Origin: Mycolicibacterium sp.
Lineage (GTDB): Bacteria; Actinomycetota; Actinomycetes; Mycobacteriales; Mycobacteriaceae
Direction of reading: 5' to 3'
DNA: 34,740 nucleotides
Assembly (NCBI RefSeq): GCF_016462545.1
Contig: NZ_JAEMTA010000056.1
Location: 1-34,740 of the forward strand
Shown here piece by piece: positions 1 through 7,096 of the stretch (positions are counted from its first letter, which is position 1; each line of letters opens with the position of its first letter). Under the pieces are notes generated by a model. The model searched no databases. It was given only the letters and a program-made list of their open reading frames with translations, and had not been told where the DNA came from. A program made the translations under genes and the position numbers.

Positions 1-55
1 CGACGGCAAGGGCGGTGGCGGCCGCAGCCACACCGGTGAGTGCCGAAGCTCTCAT
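1..55 (-). CDS. Secreted protein, N-terminal fragment (cut by window edge)
   Basis: Only the first 18 codons are inside the window. The ATG lies at 55-53 and is preceded by a good ribosome binding site (GAGGAG, about 7 nt upstream on the minus strand). The visible peptide begins MRASALTGVAAAATALAV: one Arg, then an Ala-rich hydrophobic run, which looks like the start of a Sec-type or lipoprotein signal peptide. The mature part and function cannot be seen. The gene is transcribed leftwards, away from tetR at 157. Confidence 0.6.
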   Translation of the reverse strand, partial: MRASALTGVAAAATALAV

Positions 56-128
56 GAGTCAACTCCTCGTAATCGGATACCTCGCCGCAGCGACGCCGCT
101 GTGATCGGTGGAAAGGTAGCGACACGGG

Positions 129-147
129 ATTGGAACATCATTGGAAC
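129..147. repeat. Direct repeat ATTGGAAC at 11-bp period
   Basis: The octamer ATTGGAAC occurs at 129-136 and again at 140-147, so the copies are 11 bp apart, about one helical turn. It lies about 75-92 bp upstream of the leftward secreted-protein gene and just past the 3' end of tetR. Direct repeats at this period are typical of OmpR-family regulator sites. The binding protein is unknown and two copies could be chance. Confidence 0.35.
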
Positions 148-156
148 GCGTGCCCG

Positions 157-723
157 TTACGGCGTCGGCGCGGGTCCGACCAGGAGGTGGCGGATCACCG
201 GTCCCGCCCAACGGATGAGTTCGTCATGGCTCAGGTTGGCTACGGCGGGATTGCTCAGCACGTAGCGCGTACTCGCGAGGCCGATGATGAAGGCGCCCAT
301 GAGTCCGGCGCGCTCGAGTGGGTGGTCGGGCGCGATGGCCACCAGCACCGGCGCGACCTGGGTCGCGAAGACCTTGCGCATCGTGTCTGCAGCCGTGGCG
401 CTCGTCATGGCCGCACGCAGGAGCGCGACGAACGTGGTGTCGTCCTCCCACACCGCGAAGAACTTGGGCAGCAACGCCTCGGCCACCCGGTCGGGGTCGA
501 CATCGGTGAGGTCCGGCAGGTCCAGGGTGAACTCGGCGGCGGCGGCGAAGAGATTCTCCTTGCTCCCGAAATACCGGATGACCAGTGCGGGGTCGACGCC
601 GACTTCAGCGGCGATCGCGCGCAAGGTGGCACGCTCGTAGCCTTCGGCGCCGAAGCGCGCCCGGGCCGCCGCGAGGATGTCGGCGCGCGTGTCCTGCGCG
701 TTGCGGGGTCGAGTCGAGACCAT
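157..723 (-). CDS. TetR/AcrR-family transcriptional regulator
   Basis: A 188-residue repressor-type protein. The N-terminal helix-turn-helix (about residues 8-55) has the TetR pattern: DILAAARARFGAEGYERATL, then IAAEVGVDPALVIRYFGSKENLF. The remaining 130 residues form the helical ligand-binding and dimer domain. An in-frame ATG lies 18 nt upstream at 741, but I chose 723 because a TANNNT -10 box (TACTGT, 735-730 on the minus strand) ends 6 nt before it, as expected for a leaderless mycobacterial mRNA, and the homology starts there. The gene diverges from the gntR/biuret operon at 853. A copy of the putative GntR operator (742-754) lies in the -10/-35 spacer of this promoter, so the two regulators may be linked. 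The ligand is unknown. Confidence 0.88.
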   Translation of the reverse strand: MVSTRPRNAQDTRADILAAARARFGAEGYERATLRAIAAEVGVDPALVIRYFGSKENLFAAAAEFTLDLPDLTDVDPDRVAEALLPKFFAVWEDDTTFVALLRAAMTSATAADTMRKVFATQVAPVLVAIAPDHPLERAGLMGAFIIGLASTRYVLSNPAVANLSHDELIRWAGPVIRHLLVGPAPTP

Positions 724-729
724 GCCTCG

Positions 730-735
730 ACAGTA
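730..735 (-). promoter_or_regulatory. -10 box of leaderless tetR promoter
   Basis: The minus strand reads TACTGT at 735-730, a TANNNT mycobacterial -10 element. It is followed by 6 nt and the ATG at 723, so the transcript would begin at or next to the A of the start codon. No Shine-Dalgarno sequence precedes this ATG at useful spacing, which fits leaderless translation. Confidence 0.5.
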
Positions 736-741
736 TGTCAT

Positions 742-754
742 CGATTGTTGACAC
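742..754 (+). promoter_or_regulatory. Putative GntR operator, copy 1
   Basis: The sequence CGATTGTTGACAC differs by one base from copy 2 at 799-811 (CGATTGTCGACAC). The core fits the TnGTnnACnA-like pattern bound by FadR/FCD-type GntR regulators, and the neighbouring gene encodes such a regulator. This copy lies between the -10 box and the expected -35 position of the leftward tetR promoter. Confidence 0.5.
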
Positions 755-798
755 GATCAGCGGCTCGCCGTGGCAGCGCACGACGGGAAAGGTTTCTA

Positions 799-811
799 CG
801 ATTGTCGACAC
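799..811 (+). promoter_or_regulatory. Putative GntR operator, copy 2, over the gntR -10
   Basis: CGATTGTCGACAC overlaps a possible -10 box TACGAT (797-802) for gntR, 42 bp before its ATG. This position would allow autorepression. The central decamer ATTGTCGACA recurs in reverse orientation at 1549-1558, just before the amidase gene. Confidence 0.5.
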
Positions 812-852
812 ATCGGGTGGATCGGCGACTCGGATGAGGGAGGCGGTGAGCG

Positions 853-1509
853 ATGGACGCGGACGGCTACCGGTTGCCCGCGACGCTCGTCGAACTTGCC
901 GCGGACCGCTTGCGCGACGCGATCCTGCGCGGTGCCCTGAAGCCGGGCGAGAAGATCGTCGAAGAGCAGTTGTGCGCAGATCTCGGGATCAGCAGGGCAC
1001 CCCTGCGAGAGGCGCTGCGCCTGCTGGCACAGCAGGGATTGGTCGATCATCAACCGCGACGGGGCTCGCGCGTCACCGAATGGTCCCCCACCGACATCCT
1101 CCAGTTGTTCGCACTGCGTCTGGTGCTGGAACGCCATGCCGTCGAGACCGCGCTGCCGCTGGCGGATCCCGCCGCGTCGCTCGAACCCGTCCGTGCGGCC
1201 CTCGACGGCATGCGCGGAGCTACCGACGACCTGGCACGTGACGACGCCCACCGGCGCTTTCATGCCGCCGTCGTCGAACTCGCCGACAACCGGCAGCTGA
1301 ACATCGCGCTCGACCCGATCCTGCTCAAGCTGCAACTGCCGATGGCAACAAACCTGCGCGCGGAGGCGCGCCATCACCACGCCGCCGACGGTCTGCAACG
1401 CCACCGCGAGATTCTGGCTGCGCTGGAGACGAACGATCCGAGAACCGTGGTCGAGGCGCTCGAGGGACACGGGCATCTGCACTATCTCGGCCTGGAGTCG
1501 CATCGCTAA
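853..1509 (+). CDS. GntR-family (FadR/FCD subfamily) regulator of the biuret operon
   Basis: A 218-residue regulator. Residues about 10-75 form the GntR winged helix (LADRLRDAIL-type first helix, LKPGEKIVEEQLCADLGISR, PLREALRLLAQQGLV, RRGSRVTEW wing). Residues about 85-210 are the all-helical FCD ligand domain, with D/H metal- or ligand-binding positions such as DDAHRRFH and the HHHAADGLQRHREIL stretch. The ATG is preceded by a GA-rich Shine-Dalgarno (GAGGGAGG, about 10 nt away). The gene sits 57 bp before the amidase and diverges from tetR. Near-identical short operators are found at the tetR, gntR and amidase promoters, so it is probably the local repressor, responding to biuret, allophanate or another small acid. 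The ligand is inferred only from context. Confidence 0.9.
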   Translation: MDADGYRLPATLVELAADRLRDAILRGALKPGEKIVEEQLCADLGISRAPLREALRLLAQQGLVDHQPRRGSRVTEWSPTDILQLFALRLVLERHAVETALPLADPAASLEPVRAALDGMRGATDDLARDDAHRRFHAAVVELADNRQLNIALDPILLKLQLPMATNLRAEARHHHAADGLQRHREILAALETNDPRTVVEALEGHGHLHYLGLESHR

Positions 1510-1510
1510 C

Positions 1511-1563
1511 ACAATCGACACACAGCCGTTCCGCGACCGCCATGATTCTGTCGACAATCGACA
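1511..1563. promoter_or_regulatory. Amidase promoter region with GntR operator copy 3
   Basis: TGTCGACAAT at 1549-1558 is the exact reverse complement of the core of copy 2. A second motif, ACAATCGACA, occurs at 1511-1520 and again at 1554-1563, overlapping it. GACAAT (1553-1558) is a weak -10 candidate ending 8 nt before the ATG at 1567, and there is no Shine-Dalgarno, so the operon may begin leaderless with the operator directly over the -10. The promoter assignment is inference. Confidence 0.45.
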
Positions 1564-1566
1564 TTC

Positions 1567-2985
1567 ATGGGACACGACGCACACGGACCGGCGATCGGAC
1601 CATCGGTCGCCGAGGTCCTCGCCTCGCATGCCGGAGGCACCGGGTCACCCACCAAGACAGCCACCAGGGTCGCCGACGCCATCGCGGCCCGCGGGGATGA
1701 CGGCACGTGGCTCTCGACGGTGCCGCGCGAGGAGCTCCTCGCCGCAGCGGCCGAGATCGAGAACCGACCTGGCGCAAGGACTTTGCCGCTCTACGGCGTG
1801 CCGTTCGGCGTCAAGGACAGCATCGACGTCGAAGGGGTTGCGACGACCCTGTCGTGCCCCGACTACGCGTACGTGGCATCGAGCACGGCACCCGCAGTCC
1901 AGAAACTGCTCGACGCAGGCGCGCTCTACGTCGGCAAGACCAACCTGGACCAGTTCGCCACCGGGCTGAACGGCACGAGGACGCCCTACACCGTGCCCCG
2001 CAGCGTGTACGGCCGCGAGATGATCTCGGGCGGGTCGAGCTCGGGTTCGGCATTGGCCGTCGCCCTGGGCCAGGTGCCGTTCGCCGTCGCGACCGACACC
2101 GCGGGCTCCGGCCGGGTCCCCGCGGCGCTCAACGGCGTCGTCGGCTACAAGCCGTCACGCGGTCTCATCAGCACAGCCGGTCTGGTACCGGCGTGCAAGT
2201 CGCTGGACTGCATCAGCGTGATGGCGGGCTCGATCGACGACGTCGATCGAGTCATGGACGTGATGATCGGTCGCGACGACGCCGACGCGTGGTCACGTGA
2301 CCGCGGACCGAGTTACGCAGGCGGCGTCATCCGCGTCGGCCTGCCGCCGGTCGCGGAGCTCGAGTTCTTCGGCGACGAGGCGATGCGCACCGCGCACCTA
2401 GGGTTCCGCACCCACCTCGCCCGCCACGCCACCATCGTCGACGTCTCCCTCGAGCCGTTCCTCGCCGCGGGCGCGCTGCTCTACCAGGGACCGTGGGTGG
2501 CCGAACGGCTCGTCGAGTTCGGCGACTTCCTGGCCGCTCAACCGGACTCGATCCACCCGGTCGTCCGCGACATCTTGCGCAGCGGCGAGAAGTACACAGC
2601 CGTCGATGCCTTCGCCGCGCTGCAGCGACTGCAGGAGCTCAAGGCCGAGGTCGCACGGCTATGGGCCGACGTCGACGTCCTCGTCGTGCCGACCATCGGG
2701 ACCACGTTCACCGTCGATGAGGTGCTCGAGCGGCCGATCGAGTGCAATACCGTCCTCGGCCACTACACGCACTTCGGGAACCTTCTCGACCTGCTGGGCG
2801 TGGCCGTGCCTCTGGGGACCACCGCCGACGGGAGACCCTACAGCGCAATGCTTCTCGGCCCGGCACTCAGCGACGACACCGTGCTGGCGCTGGCCGCGCA
2901 GGTCCTCGACGAACCCCGTGCGCACGGCGTCGCCTCGTCGACGGAACCCTCCCACTCCCCCACGACAGCGCAGGAGCAGACATGA
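1567..2985 (+). CDS. atzF: Allophanate hydrolase-like amidase (AtzF type, amidase domain only)
   Basis: A 472-residue amidase-signature enzyme. All three catalytic residues are visible: Lys83 in GVKDSID, the cis-Ser157 in GGSSSGSA, and the nucleophile Ser181 in TDTAGSGR. Their spacing matches the Ser-cisSer-Lys triad of AtzF with a constant offset. AtzF-type enzymes hydrolyse allophanate (urea-1-carboxylate), releasing ammonia and CO2. Pseudomonas AtzF is about 600 residues with a C-terminal domain; this protein ends after the amidase domain, so that domain is missing or unnecessary. The stop overlaps the next ATG (ATGA, 2982-2985), so translation is coupled to the biuret hydrolase-like gene, which would supply its substrate. 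A related amide (for example another ureide) is possible; the amidase fold is certain. Confidence 0.8.
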   Translation: MGHDAHGPAIGPSVAEVLASHAGGTGSPTKTATRVADAIAARGDDGTWLSTVPREELLAAAAEIENRPGARTLPLYGVPFGVKDSIDVEGVATTLSCPDYAYVASSTAPAVQKLLDAGALYVGKTNLDQFATGLNGTRTPYTVPRSVYGREMISGGSSSGSALAVALGQVPFAVATDTAGSGRVPAALNGVVGYKPSRGLISTAGLVPACKSLDCISVMAGSIDDVDRVMDVMIGRDDADAWSRDRGPSYAGGVIRVGLPPVAELEFFGDEAMRTAHLGFRTHLARHATIVDVSLEPFLAAGALLYQGPWVAERLVEFGDFLAAQPDSIHPVVRDILRSGEKYTAVDAFAALQRLQELKAEVARLWADVDVLVVPTIGTTFTVDEVLERPIECNTVLGHYTHFGNLLDLLGVAVPLGTTADGRPYSAMLLGPALSDDTVLALAAQVLDEPRAHGVASSTEPSHSPTTAQEQT

Positions 2986-3671
2986 CCATGCCCGCAGAGG
3001 TACCCGCCGAGCCCTTTCCGTTTCACCTCATACCCGGCAAGACGGCCCTGATCGTCATCGACATGCAGCGCGACTTCATTCTGCCCGGCGGCTTCGGTGA
3101 GAGCCTCGGCAACGACGTCGATCAGCTGCTCAAGGTCGTGCCACCACTGGCCGCATTGATCTCGGCCGCGCGCGAGGCGGGGATCATGGTCATCCACACC
3201 CGCGAGGGCCACGAGGCGGATCTGTCGGATTGCCCTCCGGCCAAACTGAATCGCGGCGCTCCGAGCAAGCGCATCGGTGATCCCGGCAAGTACGGGCGCA
3301 TCCTGATCCGCGGCGAGTACGGCCACGACATCATCGATGAACTCGCGCCCGTCGCAGGAGAAGTGGTGATCGACAAGCCCGGCAAGGGCGCCTTCTACGC
3401 GACCGAACTGCAGGACGTCCTCGTGAGAGCCGGTATCACCCAGCTGCTCGTCACCGGCGTGACCACCGAGGTGTGCGTCCACACCACGACGCGGGAGGCC
3501 AACGACCGCGGTTACGAGTGCCTCGTCGTATCCGATTGCGTCGGTTCGTATTTCCCTGATTTTCAGCGCATCGGTCTGGAGATGATCAAGGCGCAGGGCG
3601 GCATCTTCGGATGGGTCGCCGACACCACGGCCGTGATACCGGCCATCCAGTCACTCGCTACCGCCGCCTGA
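2982..3671 (+). CDS. biuH: Biuret hydrolase-like cysteine amidohydrolase (isochorismatase superfamily)
   Basis: A 229-residue isochorismatase-like hydrolase. The catalytic triad is Asp27 (VIDMQRDF), Lys132 (IDKPGKGAF) and Cys165 (TTEVCVHTT). Around it are motifs I recall from the Rhizobium biuret hydrolase: HTREGH, GRIL-RGE, DKPGKG-F-AT and TTREANDRGYEC, in the same order and spacing. This places it near BiuH rather than among nicotinamidases or isochorismatases. The predicted reaction is biuret plus water to allophanate plus ammonia, in the cytoplasm. The ATG overlaps the amidase stop codon, and the next enzyme of the pathway is the gene just upstream. I chose this start for the ATGA coupling and because the family N terminus begins here. 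Alternatives are ureidoacrylate or N-carbamoyl amide hydrolases; substrate assignment is by recalled similarity plus context. Confidence 0.78.
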   Translation: MTMPAEVPAEPFPFHLIPGKTALIVIDMQRDFILPGGFGESLGNDVDQLLKVVPPLAALISAAREAGIMVIHTREGHEADLSDCPPAKLNRGAPSKRIGDPGKYGRILIRGEYGHDIIDELAPVAGEVVIDKPGKGAFYATELQDVLVRAGITQLLVTGVTTEVCVHTTTREANDRGYECLVVSDCVGSYFPDFQRIGLEMIKAQGGIFGWVADTTAVIPAIQSLATAA

Positions 3672-3684
3672 GAGGACCCAGACC

Positions 3685-5292
3685 ATGTCGACCGACGTCA
3701 CCGAGACCCCGTCCGATCCGCCCGCCGAATCGCCGGAGACCAAGACCGCGTCGTCCATCCCGTGGTGGACCCGCGGCGACACCAACGCGTTCTTCGGGCT
3801 CGGCTTCAACATCCTGGTCAACGTCCTCACGCTGACGGGCCTGATGATCGGGGTCGTCGGCGTGCCCGCGAACGACGTGCTGGGCACCGTACTTCCGGCT
3901 CTCGGCGTCGCGCTGATCCTGGGCAACCTCTACTACACGTTCCTGGCCCGTCGCCTGGCACGTCGCGAGAACCGCACGGACGTCACGGCTTTGCCGTACG
4001 GACCCAGCGTGCCGCACATGTTCATCGTCGTCTTCGTGGTCATGCTGCCGGTGTATCTGAAGACCAAGGATGCGATGCAGGCCTGGGAGGCGGGCCTGGC
4101 GTGGGCGTTCATGATCGGCATCATCGTGATGATCGGTGCGTTCGTCGGTCCGTACATTCGCAAGCTGACTCCCCGCGCCGCGATGCTCGGCACCTTGGCG
4201 GGCATCTCCATCACGTTCATCTCGATGCGGCCCGCCGCGCAGATGTGGGAGGCGGCCTGGATCGGTCTGCCCGTGATGGCGATCATCCTGATCGGCTTCT
4301 TCACCGACGTGAAGCTGCCGTTCGGCATCCCGGTCGGATTGGCCGCACTGTTGGTGGGCACCGCGATCGGGTGGATCGGCGGCTACATGTCCGCCCCCGA
4401 CGTCGGCCGGGCCGTCTCCGACATCGCGATCGGCGTTCCGGATCTGCGCCTGGACATGCTGTTCTCGGGGCTCTCGCACCTGGCTCCGTTGCTAGGCACC
4501 GCAATACCGTTGGGCGTCTACAACTTCACCGAGGCAATGAGCAACGTGGAGAGCGCCGCGGCGGCCGGTGACGACTACAACCTGCGCAGCGTCCTGCTGG
4601 CCGACGGCGCAGGCGCCTGCATCGGCTCGGCGTTCGGGTCACCCTTCCCGCCCGCCGTCTACATCGGGCATCCCGGTTGGAAGGACGCCGGCGGACGGGC
4701 GGGCTACTCGTTGGCCAGCGGCGTGGTCATCGGAATTCTCTGCTTCCTCGGGCTGTTCGGCGTTCTCGACGCACTGCTTCCCGTTCCGGCGATCGTGCCG
4801 ATCCTGCTGTACATCGGCCTGCTGATCGGCGCGCAGGCGTTCCAGGCGGTGCCGCGACTTCATGCCGTCGCCGTGGTGGCGGCCATCCTGCCGAACCTCG
4901 CGCAGTGGGCGAGCGGACTGATCGACAATGCGCTGAACGCCGCCGGAACGTCGGCGACGGCGGTCGGCATGGAGAAGCTCAACGGCGCAGGTGTGGTCTA
5001 CGAGGGGCTACAGACCCTCGGCGAGGGCGCGGTTCTCGTCGGCCTGATCCTGGGCACCATGGTGACGTTCGTGCTGGAGAAGAAGTTCCTGTATGCGGCG
5101 ATCGCGTCAGTGGTCGGTGCCGTGCTGTCGTTCATCGGGCTGATCCACGCGCCCCAGGTCGAATGGGCGGCGAACCCCGCCGTGGCTCTCGGCTACCTGT
5201 TCTTCGGCGCGGTGTGCCTCCTGTACTGGTTCCTGCCCGGCGCCAAGGACCCGGTGGCGATCGACGAGGCCGATATCGTCGCCGGGCACTAG
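3685..5292 (+). CDS. NCS2/AzgA-like permease, likely biuret or ureide uptake
   Basis: A 535-residue polytopic membrane protein with about 12-13 hydrophobic segments after a 30-residue polar N terminus. Features resembling the nucleobase permease superfamily (NCS2/AzgA-like) include the TALPYG motif after the first helices, acidic positions in the NFTEAMSNVESA helix and the GSPFPPAVYIGHPGWK loop. A GAGAGGA ribosome binding site precedes the ATG, 13 bp after the biuH stop, so it is the third gene of the operon. Its place after two enzymes that would turn biuret into ammonia and CO2 suggests it imports biuret or a related ureide. Substrate is inference. It ends 48 bp before the operator of the next transcription unit, with no obvious terminator. 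Confidence 0.82.
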   Translation: MSTDVTETPSDPPAESPETKTASSIPWWTRGDTNAFFGLGFNILVNVLTLTGLMIGVVGVPANDVLGTVLPALGVALILGNLYYTFLARRLARRENRTDVTALPYGPSVPHMFIVVFVVMLPVYLKTKDAMQAWEAGLAWAFMIGIIVMIGAFVGPYIRKLTPRAAMLGTLAGISITFISMRPAAQMWEAAWIGLPVMAIILIGFFTDVKLPFGIPVGLAALLVGTAIGWIGGYMSAPDVGRAVSDIAIGVPDLRLDMLFSGLSHLAPLLGTAIPLGVYNFTEAMSNVESAAAAGDDYNLRSVLLADGAGACIGSAFGSPFPPAVYIGHPGWKDAGGRAGYSLASGVVIGILCFLGLFGVLDALLPVPAIVPILLYIGLLIGAQAFQAVPRLHAVAVVAAILPNLAQWASGLIDNALNAAGTSATAVGMEKLNGAGVVYEGLQTLGEGAVLVGLILGTMVTFVLEKKFLYAAIASVVGAVLSFIGLIHAPQVEWAANPAVALGYLFFGAVCLLYWFLPGAKDPVAIDEADIVAGH

Positions 5293-5340
5293 AGGCGCCC
5301 GTCACATAGCCGCCGACAGGTGTCTTAGATAACCTAATAA

Positions 5341-5362
5341 TTCGTGGTCAAGTGTCCACGAA
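5341..5362. promoter_or_regulatory. Palindromic TetR operator
   Basis: TTCGTGG at 5341-5347 and CCACGAA at 5356-5362 form a perfect inverted repeat with an 8-bp spacer, 22 bp in all, the usual size for a TetR-family operator. It covers the expected -35 region of the promoter whose -10 is at 5369-5374, immediately before a tetR gene, so autorepression is the natural reading. Confidence 0.68.
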
Positions 5363-5368
5363 GTGCCT

Positions 5369-5374
5369 TAAGCT
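5369..5374 (+). promoter_or_regulatory. -10 box of leaderless tetR-exporter promoter
   Basis: TAAGCT (TANNNT) is followed by exactly 7 nt and the ATG at 5382. Transcription would start at the start codon. A GTG 30 nt upstream (5352) lies inside the operator and is therefore unlikely to be used. Confidence 0.58.
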
Positions 5375-5381
5375 GACTGGC

Positions 5382-5966
5382 ATGCCCGCCCGCACTCACA
5401 GCGCCGACCCCCGCGCCGAACGCGTCCGCACGTTGCTGCGCGACGCGGCGTTCGCGCTGGCGCACGAACGGCCCGTCGACGAGATCACCGTCGGGGACCT
5501 CGTCGCGCGTGCAGGCGTGAGCCGCCAGGTCTTCTACCGCCACTTCACCGATCGCGACGATGCCGTGGCGACGGCGTTCGCGGTGGCCTTCTCCGCCGCC
5601 GTCGCGGACATCCACGGCGACGCGAGAGCCCGCATCATCGGACTGTTCGCCGTCGCCGAAGAGCACCGCACGATGTACCGCAACGTGGTGCCCAGTGCAG
5701 TCACGCAGCGCGTGGTGTCCGCGTTTCGCACCGAATTGCTACCCGCCTGCGAGGAGATCGCCGCGCACGGCATGCGCGTCGTCGGCCCGATCGCCGACAT
5801 CGCCCCGGAATCCGTCAGCCGCTTCCTCGTCGGAGGTTTCCAGGAAGTACTCCGGTCATGGATGGAGGATCCGGACGCCACCGATCTCCGCGGCCGGGTG
5901 ACCGCGGCCCTCGACACCGTCGATGCGCTCCTCGGCCTCACCGTCACCACTCTCCCAACCCGTTAG
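5382..5966 (+). CDS. TetR/AcrR-family regulator of the adjacent membrane protein
   Basis: A 194-residue protein with the TetR helix-turn-helix in residues about 12-60: RTLLRDAAFALAHERPVDEI, VGDLVARAGVSRQVFYRHF. The rest is the helical effector domain. The ATG at 5382 is supported by the -10 box at 7-nt spacing and by the homology start. The palindrome at 5341-5362 over the promoter indicates autoregulation. The next gene starts 11 bp after its stop with its own Shine-Dalgarno, so regulator and membrane protein form one operon, a common layout for efflux systems controlled by their substrate. The effector is unknown. Confidence 0.88.
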   Translation: MPARTHSADPRAERVRTLLRDAAFALAHERPVDEITVGDLVARAGVSRQVFYRHFTDRDDAVATAFAVAFSAAVADIHGDARARIIGLFAVAEEHRTMYRNVVPSAVTQRVVSAFRTELLPACEEIAAHGMRVVGPIADIAPESVSRFLVGGFQEVLRSWMEDPDATDLRGRVTAALDTVDALLGLTVTTLPTR

Positions 5967-5977
5967 GAAGGACCCGC

Positions 5978-7096
5978 ATGGGCAAGCACGAAGCTCCCTC
6001 CCCGCACCATGTTCCCCACGTGACCGTGGCCAACCGGCGCGTGTCACGCGCCGACGTCCGGAAGATGATCACGGTGATGGCGGCCCTCACCGTCTTCGTC
6101 GTCGCGATGATCGCCAGCTACTCGGGCGCGTTCGCCAAGCCGACGTTGCACCACCTCGACGTAGCGGTCGCCGGACCTCAACAGCTCGTCGACGGACTCC
6201 GCGCACAGGACAACCTGGAGGTGACGCAGGTGGCGGATGCCGCCGCCGCTCGCGCCCAGGTCTTCGACCGCAAGACCGACGCCGCCTTCGTCGTCGGGCA
6301 GGCCGGTGACCTCAAGATCTTCGTCGCCGGTGGCGGTGGGCGCAGTGTCGCAAACGCCTCCGAGACGGTCGGTCGCGCCGTCGCCACCAAGGCGGGTCTG
6401 ACGCCGAGCGTCGAGGACGTGGCACCGACCTCGCCCGACGACCCGCAGGGGACCGTCGAGTTCTACGCCGTCATCTTCCTGTCCATCGGGGCGACCATGG
6501 GTGCAGCGGTATTCGGCTTGATGATGGGCAGCGTGCGCAGGTTGTCGACGTTGGCGCTTCGCACGCTGAGCCTCGCGGCGTACTCCGCGCTACTGGCCGG
6601 CGGCGTGACGCTGTACGTCGACGGCGTTCTCGGCGCGCTCACCAGCCACACCTGGCAGATCTTCGGCGCCCTGTGGTTGTACGCATTCGCCGTCAGCGGA
6701 GCCGTCACCGGTGTCGCCGCCGCCTTCGGAACTGCCGCGTCGGCGCTGGTGACGCTGTTTCTGATCATCATTGGCAACGCGGCGGCCGCGGGTCCGGTCG
6801 GGCTGCCGCTGCTGTCGGGCTTCTATACGACGTTCAACGCGATCGTTCCGCAGGGCTCTGGTGTGGCACTGCTGCGCGGCATCGAGTACTTCGGCGGCAA
6901 CGCCACCGTGACACCGATTGTCACGCTGGCCATTTGGGGCGCGACCGGATTGACACTCGCGGTGATCGCAGTGCTCGCTCCCCGGGCGTGGACGAATTAT
7001 CGTGCCAGTCATGACCGTTACCGCGTCGCAGCCCGGCGAGACTCCGGACGAGATTCAGCCGTACTACGACCTCGGGTCCTATCACCGGTCGACTGA
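5978..7096 (+). CDS. ABC-2/YhgE-Pip-like integral membrane protein
   Basis: A 372-residue protein with one N-terminal transmembrane helix (about residues 29-50), an extracytoplasmic domain of about 120 residues (LHHLDVAVAGPQQLVDGL to QGTVEFYAV), then five or six hydrophobic helices (about 165-355) with many Gly and Ala. This one-plus-five topology is that of ABC-2 type permease-like and YhgE/Pip/DUF3533-type proteins, often beside TetR regulators and linked to efflux or cell-envelope export. No ATPase partner is encoded nearby. A strong AGGAAGGA site precedes the ATG. The last 29 codons overlap the TPR gene (start 7011) in another frame, and this tail is Arg-rich with no recognisable fold, so it may be a late extension. 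Export function is inferred. Confidence 0.8.
   Translation: MGKHEAPSPHHVPHVTVANRRVSRADVRKMITVMAALTVFVVAMIASYSGAFAKPTLHHLDVAVAGPQQLVDGLRAQDNLEVTQVADAAAARAQVFDRKTDAAFVVGQAGDLKIFVAGGGGRSVANASETVGRAVATKAGLTPSVEDVAPTSPDDPQGTVEFYAVIFLSIGATMGAAVFGLMMGSVRRLSTLALRTLSLAAYSALLAGGVTLYVDGVLGALTSHTWQIFGALWLYAFAVSGAVTGVAAAFGTAASALVTLFLIIIGNAAAAGPVGLPLLSGFYTTFNAIVPQGSGVALLRGIEYFGGNATVTPIVTLAIWGATGLTLAVIAVLAPRAWTNYRASHDRYRVAARRDSGRDSAVLRPRVLSPVD
6998..7003 (+). promoter_or_regulatory. -10 box of leaderless TPR-gene promoter
   Basis: TATCGT (TANNNT) inside the 3' end of the preceding gene is followed by 7 nt and the ATG at 7011. It explains how the TPR gene can start without a Shine-Dalgarno and overlap its neighbour by 86 bp. 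It argues for ATG 7011 over the GTG at 7002, which lies within the hexamer. Confidence 0.5.

Noticed and set aside
748..753. Perfect TTGACA as a -35 box for gntR
   Set aside because: No acceptable -10 lies 16-18 bp downstream. The bases are better explained as part of operator copy 1.
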